A stretch of 64,000 nucleotides of DNA from Chryseobacterium scophthalmum (GCF_900143185.1 NZ_FSRQ01000003.1:1-64000), one strand, 5' to 3'; shown: positions 15,619 to 24,013, counted from the first letter of the stretch. Translations and numbers: made by a program. Notes: generated by a model not told the origin, from the sequence alone.

Positions 15619-17214
15619 TTACATTTTAAAATTACGCGAAATAGGAATTTCTGAATTGTCTGACATCGTTATAAATTTTGACTGCGATTGTTTGATATAA
15701 TTTTTATTGATGATATAAGAACGGTGACATTTTACAAAATTGGCGGGAAGTTCTTCTATAATATCGGCAAGTTTACCTCTTACAAAATGGTTTTTATTTT
15801 CAATGGTATGTACATTGAGATAATGGTCATCAGCTTTTATATAAACGAGCTGATCAAGGTTTATTTTGGTTTTATCTTTTAGAATAATGTTTTCTTTTTC
15901 GATAATTTTTTTCAGATTTTTTAGCTCATCGATTGTTTGAGTATGTTCTTTTTCAAGAGACTCTTTTTCAATAGACAGTTCTTTTTCCCGCATAATAAAA
16001 GAAATGAAGAAAAAACAAAAGTTGAGATTATCACAAATCTGCAGCAGAAGATAGGATGAATCTGAGATTTTTATCCAATTAGGATCGAGATTAATTAAAT
16101 TGAGAAATCTTGGAAGTGCTACTTCAAACGAACTGATCATTGCAATAAAAACTCCAATAAAAAGATATTTTCGGTAACCATTTCTATGAAAATATGCAAA
16201 ATAAAATACACAAGTTAAGGTAATGAAATCTACAATTGCAGCCGTATTAAGTATAAATCTGAAAACGGAGATTACTGTAGGATTATTAACGAAGGGTAAA
16301 GCTTCCACGAAAAACAGAATAACCCAAAAGATAGTAATCCCAACTAAAAAGCGGTATAAGAATGATTTTTTATCTAAATCAAAAAAACTGATAATCAAAA
16401 AATTAAATACAACAATAAATAAGTCTCCTAAAGCTTCATAAACCATTTTGTTGTTAATGAAAGATAGAAACCTAGTTTCAAAAACGATAATATGAATTTC
16501 ATTCAGATAAAATAAAATGAACAAAAGACATTGCAACGAAAAGAAGAAATAAATTCTCTTGAATCCCAAAACATAAATTTTGAAAATCCCAAATATGAGC
16601 AGAGCAAACTGAAATCCTGCAATAAAAATGGTGAACAAAAAGTATAAGCTTAGAGGTTTGCTTTGTTTTTTTTCAATTCCTTTCAGGTATTTCGTTTCAC
16701 TTTGAAGTTCAATTTCAGGAATCGGGAGAATGTATTTGTATTTTTTAAGATAGACAATATATTGAGAAATAGTATTTTTTTCAGGACTCAAAATAAGCTG
16801 TCTGTCATTATTCTTAATCGAGAAATCAGAAACTCTATTGGCATAACCTGTTTTTGCAATGAGCTGATAACGATTGTCTTTAAGCTCATAAGCCTGCATG
16901 TAAGCAATGTCTTCTTTGGCAGAAAGATAAAGATGCGTGTTTTTATCCTGGGTATTTAGAACACTGAATTTTATCACGGCATATTGCAAAGTATCCGGAA
17001 TTGGATATTGTTTTAAACTAAGTTGATTAAAGGTTTTGAAATCTAACTGATTGATAAATTTTGGCGATAAATTTTCTTGATTGGTATATGCAATCTGAGC
17101 ATTTTGATACAACGAAATACTATCTGTCTCTGCCGAAAATACAATGCTCTTCTGCTGCGAAAATAAAAACGTCTGGAATAATAATACTCCAAATAAGAAC
17201 AAAAGTTTTGACAT
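15619..17214 (-). CDS. Membrane-bound 7TM-DISM/LytTR transcriptional regulator
   Basis: A one-component, membrane-anchored regulator of 531 residues. Order: signal peptide (MSKLLFLFGVLLFQTFLFSQ), a periplasmic sensing domain to about 180, seven membrane helices of 7TM-DISM type from about 190 to 410, a coiled coil (KELSIEKESLEKEHTQTIDE), and a C-terminal LytTR DNA-binding domain (LVYIKADDHYLNVHT, then FVKCHRSYIINKNYI). There is no kinase or receiver domain, so the signal would pass straight from membrane to DNA. The start at 17214 is chosen for the signal peptide; an ATG at 17241 adds nine residues. It lies 7-35 bases downstream of the CHAP-like gene, as one operon. Targets are unknown; the exported-protein operon just upstream is a candidate. 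Confidence 0.88.
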   Translation of the reverse strand: MSKLLFLFGVLLFQTFLFSQQKSIVFSAETDSISLYQNAQIAYTNQENLSPKFINQLDFKTFNQLSLKQYPIPDTLQYAVIKFSVLNTQDKNTHLYLSAKEDIAYMQAYELKDNRYQLIAKTGYANRVSDFSIKNNDRQLILSPEKNTISQYIVYLKKYKYILPIPEIELQSETKYLKGIEKKQSKPLSLYFLFTIFIAGFQFALLIFGIFKIYVLGFKRIYFFFSLQCLLFILFYLNEIHIIVFETRFLSFINNKMVYEALGDLFIVVFNFLIISFFDLDKKSFLYRFLVGITIFWVILFFVEALPFVNNPTVISVFRFILNTAAIVDFITLTCVFYFAYFHRNGYRKYLFIGVFIAMISSFEVALPRFLNLINLDPNWIKISDSSYLLLQICDNLNFCFFFISFIMREKELSIEKESLEKEHTQTIDELKNLKKIIEKENIILKDKTKINLDQLVYIKADDHYLNVHTIENKNHFVRGKLADIIEELPANFVKCHRSYIINKNYIKQSQSKFITMSDNSEIPISRNFKM

Positions 17215-17248
17215 TTTTATGAGGCAGATTTTCGGTGACATTTTAACG

Positions 17249-17743
17249 TTATTTGTATTTCCAGGCGGTTGAAATGTTCAGAATACCATGAAAATCTAAA
17301 TCTTCATCTCCGTTGATGTTTCTTACGATTTCAAAAACTCCGGCTTCATTTCCCACAACCACATTAAATTCAAACGCAGGAAAGTCTCCATTTTCATCAG
17401 GTTCTCCCAATGCGATAGAAACGTGACCATGAGGTCCGGTTTTGAATCTCCAGAACACAATATTTCCTTTTTCGAAAAGATCAGTTCTGTATTTTGTTTT
17501 TGTTCGTTCATAAAAATCAATTGCACCGGGATGTTTTGGTAAATCAAATTGAATGAGATATTTTTCTTCTAAAAGATGCAAAGTGTAACAAATTCCTGTC
17601 ATACAATAAGGATCTCCCAGTTCTGCAAGCGGCATCCAAATATTAATTTTATCAATAAATGGTGAACGGTTTTGTCCGTCGGTTTCGGTTTCACCCTCAA
17701 ACTGTCTGGCTTGAGTGATGATTTCTTGTATGATATCCATCAC
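17249..17743 (-). CDS. CHAP/NlpC-P60-like amidase domain protein
   Basis: A 164-residue protein without signal peptide. A Cys in GDPYCMTGICYTL (about 46-56) and a His in GPHGHVSIALG (about 104-112) sit at the spacing of a papain-like CHAP amidase, followed by FEFNVVVGNEAG with a possible third polar residue. Such domains cut peptide bonds of cell-wall stems, but with no export signal this copy may act inside the cell or be released otherwise. It directly precedes the LytTR regulator gene. The CHAP call is by motif and fold pattern, not by a search. Confidence 0.65.
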   Translation of the reverse strand: MMDIIQEIITQARQFEGETETDGQNRSPFIDKINIWMPLAELGDPYCMTGICYTLHLLEEKYLIQFDLPKHPGAIDFYERTKTKYRTDLFEKGNIVFWRFKTGPHGHVSIALGEPDENGDFPAFEFNVVVGNEAGVFEIVRNINGDEDLDFHGILNISTAWKYK

Positions 17744-17876
17744 TTTATTAGTTTTATTAAATTTACATTTTTCTGATAAAAGCCCCGCAAATTTTTTGAA
17801 AATATACGAGGCTTGGGAAATGGTTATTGGGTTTTTGCTTAAATCTGTACTTATATTTCACTATTTAGAATAGATC

Positions 17877-18454
17877 TTACAGACTGCAAGATGATGTGGT
17901 TTTATTCTCGGAACTCGTACTTACACTTTGTCTCCCGTTGCAGTTAACGTATCCGTTTTTTCGGCAATCTAATCCTTCAAAACAGACTTCAGAAACCTCT
18001 ATCCTGAATTGATCCGAATCGTTATTCACAATAATTGCTTTTGTAAGTCCAAAATCATTGGTATAAGATGCACCGGGATCAATATAATAAGTGAGAGTAC
18101 CGTTTTGATTATTGTCATTACCTATACGATAAGCTTGTATCTCAACTGAACTGCTTTAGAATAATTATTTTTAAGTCTTACACCCCAAGAATAAAATTTT
18201 CCGTCTTTATTGTAGCCATAGTTTTTCACTGTAAAACCAAGGCTTCGGTAGCATTCATTTTCATATGCTCTTTCCTCCAAGTTAATCTTTTGTTTTGGTG
18301 GAGCTTCCTGTCTGTTGGGCTTATAACCTCCCGTTGCCAAACCGTATCCTTTTTTGTTCTCTGTTTTCGTCTGTGACAAAGCAATAAAAGGTACGAATGA
18401 AAAACATATTAATGTTATTAAAACATAGTTTTTTATAATTGTTTTATTTTTCAT
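17877..18454 (-). pseudogene. Exported protein with a -1 frameshift
   Basis: The minus-strand frame from 18454 encodes a signal peptide protein of 110 residues and stops at 18122-18124 (ending YKLIV). Translation of the neighbouring frame continues without a stop to the TAA at 17877-17879 and reads as ordinary protein (VEIQAYRIGNDNNQNGTL, TYYIDPGASYTNDFGLT, then VSEVCFEGLDC). The overlap of the two frames is confined to 18125-18155. Adding one base there gives one 192-residue protein (578 bases are one short of 193 codons), for example by restoring VQVEIQAY. It is either a real inactivated or phase-variable gene or a sequencing error. The protein is exported, lies in a four-gene operon, and belongs to no family I know. 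Confidence 0.8.
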
Positions 18455-18487
18455 GAGATAAGATTTTAAATTATTTATGAATGGATT

Positions 18488-18817
18488 TTAGAAATCTGTT
18501 AAAGCGATAATCTCTTCAAATTTTTTAGGATTATCGATGTTTTTTATAGCATCGCGTAATGCTATTTTTTCAATCTTTTTTTTATCTGTAGCCAGATAAG
18601 TTTCATAAAGATCTCCATAACAAACTAGCATAATCTCTTCTTTCTGTGAGGTTGTATTTAGCTTGGTGAAAAGACAAGCTTCATTCTTGTCGTAGACATA
18701 GTAAGAAATTCCTTCTTTTTCTACTAATGCTCTTTTCAGCGTAATTGTATCTTGCAGATTTTGAGCACTGAATAACAAAATACCAAAGAGCAGTATTGAA
18801 GTGAATATTGTTTTCAT
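18488..18817 (-). CDS. Small exported protein of unknown function
   Basis: A 109-residue protein with a signal peptide (MKTIFTSILLFGILLFSAQ). The mature part has two cysteines (EACLF and MLVCYGD) that could form a disulfide, and a charged C-terminal helix. It lies in a run of four exported proteins on the same strand, with gaps of 33 and 27 bases to its neighbours. No family recognised. Confidence 0.75.
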   Translation of the reverse strand: MKTIFTSILLFGILLFSAQNLQDTITLKRALVEKEGISYYVYDKNEACLFTKLNTTSQKEEIMLVCYGDLYETYLATDKKKIEKIALRDAIKNIDNPKKFEEIIALTDF

Positions 18818-18844
18818 TTTTTTTCATTTTTAAGGATTAAATAT

Positions 18845-19285
18845 TTACCGTTGTCCACATCCATATCCAGGTCTGTTTACGCAATCTCTTGTTGTGGTAG
18901 ATCCTGAAGATTTTTTTTGATAAGAATTTTGCTGTGCCTGGTTCTGAAGATTTTGGGTCACGTTATCCATCATAGAATTAAAGCTTTGCTTTCTTATTTC
19001 TGTAGCCTGTTGTTTTTGGCTTTCCAATAAATCAAGCTCTTGTTGGAGTTGTTCTTTCGAGTTTTGGGTAATCTGGCTCATCCAGCCGTTATATTGTTCC
19101 ACATAGTTACCTCCTTTCATGGCAAGCGATACCAGACAATTGGTAAGGTTGTCATTTTGGGTATTGTTTTTCAAAAGATCGATCGTGTATCTTTTACATT
19201 CATTAAGTTTCGCAGTACCATCATCTTGTTGTGCATAGATAAAAGTGGTTGCAAAAACAGTTAAAAAAATTAGAATAGTTTTCAT
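18845..19285 (-). CDS. Exported coiled-coil protein of unknown function
   Basis: A 146-residue protein with a signal peptide (MKTILIFLTVFATTFIYAQ). The middle is Gln/Glu-rich and probably a coiled coil (SKEQLQQELDLLESQKQQA), and the C-terminus carries a small Cys motif (RDCVNRPGYGCGQR). It lies 6 bases downstream of the 500-residue gene, so the two are translated from one message. No family recognised. Confidence 0.75.
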   Translation of the reverse strand: MKTILIFLTVFATTFIYAQQDDGTAKLNECKRYTIDLLKNNTQNDNLTNCLVSLAMKGGNYVEQYNGWMSQITQNSKEQLQQELDLLESQKQQATEIRKQSFNSMMDNVTQNLQNQAQQNSYQKKSSGSTTTRDCVNRPGYGCGQR

Positions 19286-19291
19286 GATATT

Positions 19292-20794
19292 TTATTTTTG
19301 TAAAAGTTTTAAAAGTTCATTAGTGGTTTGGTTGATGGTATTGGTAAGCTCAGCATTTCTGCGGGCTTTTTCCTGTTCTCTCAATATATCTCGTTGTTTT
19401 TGTTCGGCAGCTGCTCTTTGATCTGCTAAAAGCTGTGCACTTTCTTTGGCTTGCTCACTTAATACATTTGCGGTATAAATTGTTTTGTCATAAAATTGAG
19501 TACGATGGGGTAATTTATTTTTCCCAATGGTTAATGCAAAATTTTGACTGGTAAGTGAAGGGAAATTTTCTATCACATTTTGGTAATATAGATCTGCAAT
19601 TGCAGGGTTGTCATTATCTACACTATATTTCAGTCCTGCATATTCTTTAGATGTTTTATCATCATAGAAAATATACCGTATGGTTGCGCCTTTTTTCTTA
19701 ATGATGAAAGTTGGGGTGTCATATACGTCACTTACTGCAAAATGATCATTCATATAGGCAATTCGATCTTCAAAAGTGAAACCGCTGTAGATTTCTTCCA
19801 GTTCATCGAGATACAATAAGCTTCCGTATACCAGTTTGTTTTCATTATCATTCGGAGATGCTACAGAATATAACTGGATTTGATTTAAACTTGGAGCAAT
19901 ACTCATCATCCTGTTATTTTTTCTGAAATAAGTAGTATTATAAACCGAATTGGTGTATTTCTGATTCCAGGTATTGTCTGTGAGTTTTGTTTTTATACTG
20001 CTAAATATGATAGCGTTTGGATTGGAGATGGTAATGGTGCTTTTTTTGTTTTCATTCATCATTATCGTCACTTCGGTACCCTGATTGTAATATAAAGTTT
20101 GATAATAGCTTATAAAATCATAAGCCGGAGTGTCTGTTTTATTGTAAACAGCTCGTTTTTTTGCAGACAAAAGTTTATATCCCATCTTGTTCATAAGTTC
20201 TGTTGCAAAATTTCTGTTTTCTGCAAACGAAGAGCGTAAAGTAAGTGAGTCTACAGGTGGGCTTGTAAGCAAAACAACAGGAACAAAAATTTCACAGCTG
20301 AAATATTCTCCGGAATTGATAGTGGCAAAAAGCTTCCCTTTTTTGTACAGAGAATGTTCTCCTTTTGTTTCCACAAGACTCCAGTTTTTAATACCTAATT
20401 TCTGAACGATTTTTGAAAGTAAATCATCGTTTGCAGGATAATTACTGAGTGAAAAACCTATAACCGCATTGTTTTTATCTCCAATTAAAGTAAACCTATA
20501 GCTGTTATCGGTAATCAAATGTTTAAAAATAGAATTTATAGTATCTGTTTTTTTAAGTTCTTGATCGTAGATATAATCTTTTTCATCTTCTACTTTTTTA
20601 AAAACAACTCCTATTTCTGATAGCTCTTCATCTAAAAGTAGAGTAGCTTCATCCAAATTTGTTTTAAAAATTTTTTCAATAAATGTGGTGGCTTCTTTTG
20701 GTGCAAGAGCTTTCTTTTTTGCTTGTGCATAGAATGTTTGTATCATTACGAAGAATACAAAACATATAATCGGAATTTTTGCTAAATTTTTCAT
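19292..20794 (-). CDS. Large exported protein of unknown function
   Basis: A 500-residue protein, first gene of the exported-protein operon. It has a signal peptide (MKNLAKIPIICFVFFVMIQTFYAQ), a beta-rich body, and a charged coiled-coil tail from about 450 (AAAEQKQRDILREQEKARRN). Internal similarity is suggested by three comparable strand groups (IGDKNNAVIGFSLSNYPAND, TIMMNENKKSTITISNPNA, TIRYIFYDDKTSKEYAGLKY), but I cannot prove a repeat. Probably periplasmic or surface-associated. A 10-bp palindrome lies about 70 bases upstream of its start. Confidence 0.75.
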   Translation of the reverse strand: MKNLAKIPIICFVFFVMIQTFYAQAKKKALAPKEATTFIEKIFKTNLDEATLLLDEELSEIGVVFKKVEDEKDYIYDQELKKTDTINSIFKHLITDNSYRFTLIGDKNNAVIGFSLSNYPANDDLLSKIVQKLGIKNWSLVETKGEHSLYKKGKLFATINSGEYFSCEIFVPVVLLTSPPVDSLTLRSSFAENRNFATELMNKMGYKLLSAKKRAVYNKTDTPAYDFISYYQTLYYNQGTEVTIMMNENKKSTITISNPNAIIFSSIKTKLTDNTWNQKYTNSVYNTTYFRKNNRMMSIAPSLNQIQLYSVASPNDNENKLVYGSLLYLDELEEIYSGFTFEDRIAYMNDHFAVSDVYDTPTFIIKKKGATIRYIFYDDKTSKEYAGLKYSVDNDNPAIADLYYQNVIENFPSLTSQNFALTIGKNKLPHRTQFYDKTIYTANVLSEQAKESAQLLADQRAAAEQKQRDILREQEKARRNAELTNTINQTTNELLKLLQK

Positions 20795-20861
20795 GTTTTT
20801 GGTTTTTAAGGATTATGTAAAAATCAATAAATCTTCACACAAATGTCTGTCAAAAAACAAG

Positions 20862-20887
20862 CATTTCACGAAAAATGTCGTGAAATG
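20862..20887. promoter_or_regulatory. Operator-like palindrome CATTTCACGA-N6-TCGTGAAATG
   Basis: Two perfect 10-base arms (20862-20871 and 20878-20887) around six bases. There is no T-run, so it is not a terminator. It lies 68 bases upstream of the first gene of the exported-protein operon, where a regulator could bind. It does not look like the direct-repeat LytTR consensus I know. Confidence 0.5.
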
Positions 20888-21035
20888 AGTAATAAGTAGC
20901 GTGAATGGTAGTATGGAAATTTTATCTTTATTTAATGAAAAGCTTCTATGCTAAAATGGATTTTATTTTTAAAAATTGCAACAAGCTTAAAAGGGTTATT
21001 GGCTTTAGTAAATTGTATTTTACTTTATTTTTTAA

Positions 21036-21079
21036 GCAAAAAAAATCTTCGATAACTTTTTTAATTGAAATCGAAGATT
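21036..21079 (-). terminator. Terminator of the XRE/membrane protein operon
   Basis: On the minus strand AATCTTCGAT (21070-21079, reverse complement) pairs with ATCGAAGATT (21044-21053), with a 16-base loop, followed by eight T. It lies about 100 bases beyond the stop of the XRE gene. Confidence 0.7.
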
Positions 21080-21175
21080 AGAAGTAGTCAAAATATTTTT
21101 GACTTATATTTTGTTTGATTTTTTAAATGGATTTCTTGGAAGTCTAGAATTAAATAGGATCATTTTTTTTATAAG

Positions 21176-21376
21176 TTAATCCCCATCTTCCAGCTCAAAA
21201 ATATCTTCCACTTTTTTGTCGAAATATTTTGCAATTTTCAATGCTAAAACTGTTGAGGGAACATACCTACCGGCTTCCATGGCATTGATGGTCTGTCGTG
21301 AAACCCCGATTTTTTTTGCCAAATCTTCCTGAGTTATATTCTTTAAAGCTCTTTCTATTTTAATGGTGTTTTTCAT
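21176..21376 (-). CDS. XRE-family small HTH regulator
   Basis: A 66-residue Cro/CI-type DNA-binding protein: NITQEDLAKKIGVSRQTINAMEAGRYVPS is the helix-turn-helix region (residues about 13-41), and the end EDIFELEDGD is typical of the YozG/short XRE subgroup that is often paired with DUF2178-like membrane proteins. Its ATG overlaps the stop of the upstream membrane protein gene by four bases, so the two form one operon. Twin palindromes at the operon promoter suggest autoregulation. Confidence 0.93.
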   Translation of the reverse strand: MKNTIKIERALKNITQEDLAKKIGVSRQTINAMEAGRYVPSTVLALKIAKYFDKKVEDIFELEDGD

Positions 21377-21828
21377 TTTTTAAGTAATAAATAATTAAAT
21401 CTGAAAACATAAAGTACCAAAGGTAAAAACATAATCAAAATCATGGCGGTGAAGAATAATGTTCCAAATATGGTTAAAAATAAAATAAGAATGATAGAGT
21501 AGGTGACTATTAAGCTCCAAAATACAGATTTTAATCTTACACTTGAGATGTACTCATCTTCAATTTTTTCTTTTGAAAATCCTACCAATATTCCGCCGAT
21601 GATAATTAAAATTCCAAAAAGATTTGGGAAAAAATCTATTGTTGTGGTCGTAAATAATGCCGAATCTTCATTACTCAAAGAAAATCCTGAGCTATAAAAT
21701 ACGGGTAACGAAATTTCAGTAGAATCGATAATTCCTGTCAATGAAATTATTCCTAAAATTAATGATGGAATAAAAATAAACCAGCCTATTTTTTTATAGC
21801 GGTTTGACAAAAGTTGTGATGTATTCAT
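21373..21828 (-). CDS. Membrane protein paired with XRE regulator
   Basis: A 151-residue protein with four hydrophobic segments near 14-34, 64-84, 98-116 and 118-142 and short loops. No catalytic motif. It is the first gene of a two-gene operon with the XRE regulator. In this arrangement the membrane protein commonly accompanies a small regulator, but its role is not known. The leader is short, with the -7 element 22 bases from the ATG. Confidence 0.78.
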   Translation of the reverse strand: MNTSQLLSNRYKKIGWFIFIPSLILGIISLTGIIDSTEISLPVFYSSGFSLSNEDSALFTTTTIDFFPNLFGILIIIGGILVGFSKEKIEDEYISSVRLKSVFWSLIVTYSIILILFLTIFGTLFFTAMILIMFLPLVLYVFRFNYLLLKK

Positions 21829-21850
21829 AATTGTATTTTTTTCATTAAAA

Positions 21851-21858
21851 CAAATGTA
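21851..21858 (-). promoter_or_regulatory. Promoter -7 element of the XRE operon (TACATTTG)
   Basis: On the minus strand TACATTTG matches TAnnTTTG and lies 22 bases upstream of the ATG at 21828. It overlaps the first of the two operator palindromes. Confidence 0.6.
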
Positions 21859-21893
21859 AAGAATATTTTACATATTGTAAAGTTTATTTTACA
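21855..21893. promoter_or_regulatory. Twin operator TGTAAA-N6-TTTACA
   Basis: Two identical palindromes, TGTAAA-N6-TTTACA, at 21855-21872 and 21876-21893. Their centres are 21 bases apart, two helical turns, so proteins bound at both would sit on the same face of the DNA. They cover the -7 element and the -33 region of the XRE/membrane protein operon. The XRE protein is the obvious candidate ligand; this is inference. Confidence 0.75.
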
Positions 21894-21904
21894 TTTTATT
21901 TAAA

Positions 21905-21934
21905 ATAAAAACCGCAGAAAAAATTCTACGGTTT
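21905..21934 (-). terminator. Terminator of nrdA
   Basis: On the minus strand AAACCGTAGAA (21924-21934) pairs with TTCTGCGGTTT (21909-21919), one mismatch, followed by T/A-rich sequence. It lies about 50 bases beyond the nrdA stop and next to the twin operator. Confidence 0.7.
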
Positions 21935-21986
21935 AAATATATTCACAGCCTAACTTGGCTCTTTAAACTTTTTACTTGGCTCTTTT

Positions 21987-23651
21987 TTAAGCTTCACACG
22001 CCGAACAGCTCACAAAATTCACCATCATTTCCTTAGAAACAGACGAACTTCTTTGGTAATATAAAGTTTTTACTCCTTTTTTCCAAGCTTCGATGTAAAG
22101 ATAGTTAACATCTTTTACAGGCATTGTTGAAGGAATCTGTAAATTCAGAGACTGCGCCTGATCGATGTACTGTTGTCTTTGTGCAGCCTGAGAAATAATC
22201 TCCATTGGAGAAATTTCTTTGAATGTTTTAAATACTGCTTTTTCTTCGTCAGTCAATTCATTTAAATGCTGTACCGAACCGTGATTTAGCATAATTGTTC
22301 TCCAAGTATCTTCGTTGTCAAGACCTTTTTCTTCCAACAATTTAGCAAGATATTTATTCTTACGCATAAAGTTTCCTTTTGCTAAACCTGCTTTGTAGTA
22401 ATTTGAAGCAAAAGGCTCGATTCCAGGAGAAGTTTGTCCCAAAATTGCTGAACTAGAAGTTGTAGGAGCAATCGCCATTGTGGTGGTATTACGGATTCCG
22501 TAACCTTTTAACAAGTCTGGTTCTCCGTAAATGTTTGCTAATTCTCTTGTCGCGATATCTGCCTGTTCTTTAATTCTTTTGAAAGCTCTTGCATTGAACT
22601 GAGTCGCCTCAAAACTTTCAAACGGAATCATGTTTTTCTGAAGGTAAGAATGGTAACCTAAAACTCCCAAACCAAGCGCTCTGTGACGCATTGCGAAGTT
22701 TCTTGCTCCTTGAAGATAGTAATTCCCTTCCGTTTTTTCGATAAATTCAGATAAAACAGCGTCAAGGAAATAGATTGCTAATTTTACAGCGTCAGTATCT
22801 TTCCACTCGTCATACAATTCTAAGTTCATTGAAGAAAGACAGCAGATGAAAGATTCTTCTCTTGTTGACGGAAGCATAATTTCCGAACAAAGATTACTTG
22901 CATTTACTGTTAATCCTAAGTCTTTATAAACCTGTGGCTTATTTCTGTTAACGTTATCGGTAAAGAAAATATAGGGTAAACCTTTTTGCTGACGGCTTTC
23001 CAAAACTCTTGCCCAGATTTTACGTTTATCCATATCACCGTCAATCATATCCTGCATCCAGTAATCAGGAACACAAATTCCGGTAAATAAGTTCTGAATC
23101 GGGCTTCCGATATCTTTAATAGATAAAAATTCTTCAATATCTCCGTGGTCAATATCCAGATAAGCTGCAAAAGCACCTCTTCTTACACCACCTTGAGAAA
23201 CCACATCCATTGCGGTATCAAAAAGCTTCATAAAAGAAACAGCTCCTGAAGATTTTCCGTTGTCGGTTACGGCAGTTCCTCTATTACGAAGTTCCCCGAA
23301 GTACCCTGAAGTTCCGCCTCCGATTTTCGTTTGCATGATGACTTCACCCATTTTGTGGGTAATTCCTTCAATGCTGTCAGGAATATGTACGTTGAAACAT
23401 GAGATTGGAAGACCTCTCTGTGTTCCCATATTTGCCCAAACCGGAGAAGAAAAGCTGATCCATCCTTTGGTGATCATTTCCTTGAAAGCAGGCTGTAATT
23501 CGGGTTTGTATAATCTTTTTGCAGCGGCAGTGGTGATTCTGTCAATCGCTCCGTCTACGGTTTCTCCTTTCAGAAGGTAACCTCTGTTCAACATTTGCTC
23601 AGATTCTTCGTTGAGCCACCAGATATTTGTATTTTGTTCTTCCATGTTCAT
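21987..23651 (-). CDS. nrdA: Ribonucleoside-diphosphate reductase alpha subunit
   Basis: Catalytic subunit of class I ribonucleotide reductase, which makes dNDPs from NDPs with the NrdB radical subunit. At 554 residues it is shorter than the E. coli protein and lacks an N-terminal ATP-cone. Seen: PISCFNVHI with active-site Cys85, the NLCSEIMLPS block with the thiyl/loop cysteine, NTTTMAIAPTTSSSAILGQT, a radical-transfer tyrosine pair in KTLYYQRSSS, and the C-terminal redox pair Cys549/Cys552 (SCSACEA). Its partner nrdB lies 1.57 kb upstream on the same strand, separated by a TIR gene, a small gene and repeats. Start chosen as MNMEEQ; the second Met is possible. Confidence 0.96.
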   Translation of the reverse strand: MNMEEQNTNIWWLNEESEQMLNRGYLLKGETVDGAIDRITTAAAKRLYKPELQPAFKEMITKGWISFSSPVWANMGTQRGLPISCFNVHIPDSIEGITHKMGEVIMQTKIGGGTSGYFGELRNRGTAVTDNGKSSGAVSFMKLFDTAMDVVSQGGVRRGAFAAYLDIDHGDIEEFLSIKDIGSPIQNLFTGICVPDYWMQDMIDGDMDKRKIWARVLESRQQKGLPYIFFTDNVNRNKPQVYKDLGLTVNASNLCSEIMLPSTREESFICCLSSMNLELYDEWKDTDAVKLAIYFLDAVLSEFIEKTEGNYYLQGARNFAMRHRALGLGVLGYHSYLQKNMIPFESFEATQFNARAFKRIKEQADIATRELANIYGEPDLLKGYGIRNTTTMAIAPTTSSSAILGQTSPGIEPFASNYYKAGLAKGNFMRKNKYLAKLLEEKGLDNEDTWRTIMLNHGSVQHLNELTDEEKAVFKTFKEISPMEIISQAAQRQQYIDQAQSLNLQIPSTMPVKDVNYLYIEAWKKGVKTLYYQRSSSVSKEMMVNFVSCSACEA

Positions 23652-23698
23652 TTATATTGTAAAATGTACGTTGTACATTGATTTTTTATTTTTTTAGG

Positions 23699-23851
23699 AG
23701 CATCACATTTTGTGCTTCTCCTCAATTTCCTACCTGTTTTCGCTACTCGCTTTTTTGTTATTGCGAACAACGTGAAGCCATCTGTTGAATGAGTTGTCCG
23801 TCGCAATAACAAAAAGAGCTCAGACACGCCGCTCAATCAGGGCTAAGACAA
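23699..23851. repeat. REP-like compound hairpin element
   Basis: It opens with the near-palindrome AGGAGcatCACATTTTGTG...CTCCT (23697-23722) and continues with a long-range hairpin in which GCTTTTTTGTTATTGCGA (23749-23766) pairs with TCGCAATAACAAAAAGAGC (23801-23819). The trailing AGACACGCCGCTCAATCAGG is part of the same dispersed element as I know it from Chryseobacterium genomes. Confidence 0.65.
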
Positions 23852-23879
23852 CGGTTTGTTTTCTTTATTTCTGAACTTC

Positions 23880-23897
23880 GTCATTGCGAGGAACGAA
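23880..23897. repeat. 18-bp direct repeat, copy 1
   Basis: GTCATTGCGAGGAACGAA, identical to 24456-24473. The two copies bracket the small ABM-like gene at 24145-24441. Confidence 0.85.
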
Positions 23898-23980
23898 TCT
23901 TTTTTAAGTTTTGGCTAAAGCCAAATGCATTTTATCTTTTTGAAAATGGGCTAAAGCCCGTTTCTATTGATATTTTAACC

Positions 23981-24013
23981 AAACCTCACAGGTTTTTAAA
24001 ACCTGTGAGGTTT
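23981..24013. repeat. Perfect 15-bp hairpin with T-run
   Basis: AAACCTCACAGGTTT (23981-23995) pairs with AAACCTGTGAGGTTT (23999-24013) and is followed by further T on the plus strand. It has the form of a terminator, but no plus-strand gene precedes it, so it is better read as one of the dispersed hairpin repeats of this block. Confidence 0.7.

Larger units (their letters stand above)
20795..21175. other. Intergenic region with palindrome and terminator
   Basis: About 380 AT-rich bases without a supportable gene. It holds a 10-bp perfect palindrome (20862-20887) on the side of the exported-protein operon and a minus-strand terminator (21036-21079) on the side of the XRE operon. Nothing else was recognised. 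Confidence 0.6.

Noticed and set aside
23648..23836. 62-codon minus-strand open frame upstream of nrdA
   Set aside because: It runs over the REP-like hairpin element; the codons are repeat sequence.
23981..24013. Terminator of a plus-strand gene
   Set aside because: No plus-strand gene precedes it; it is more likely one of the dispersed hairpins.
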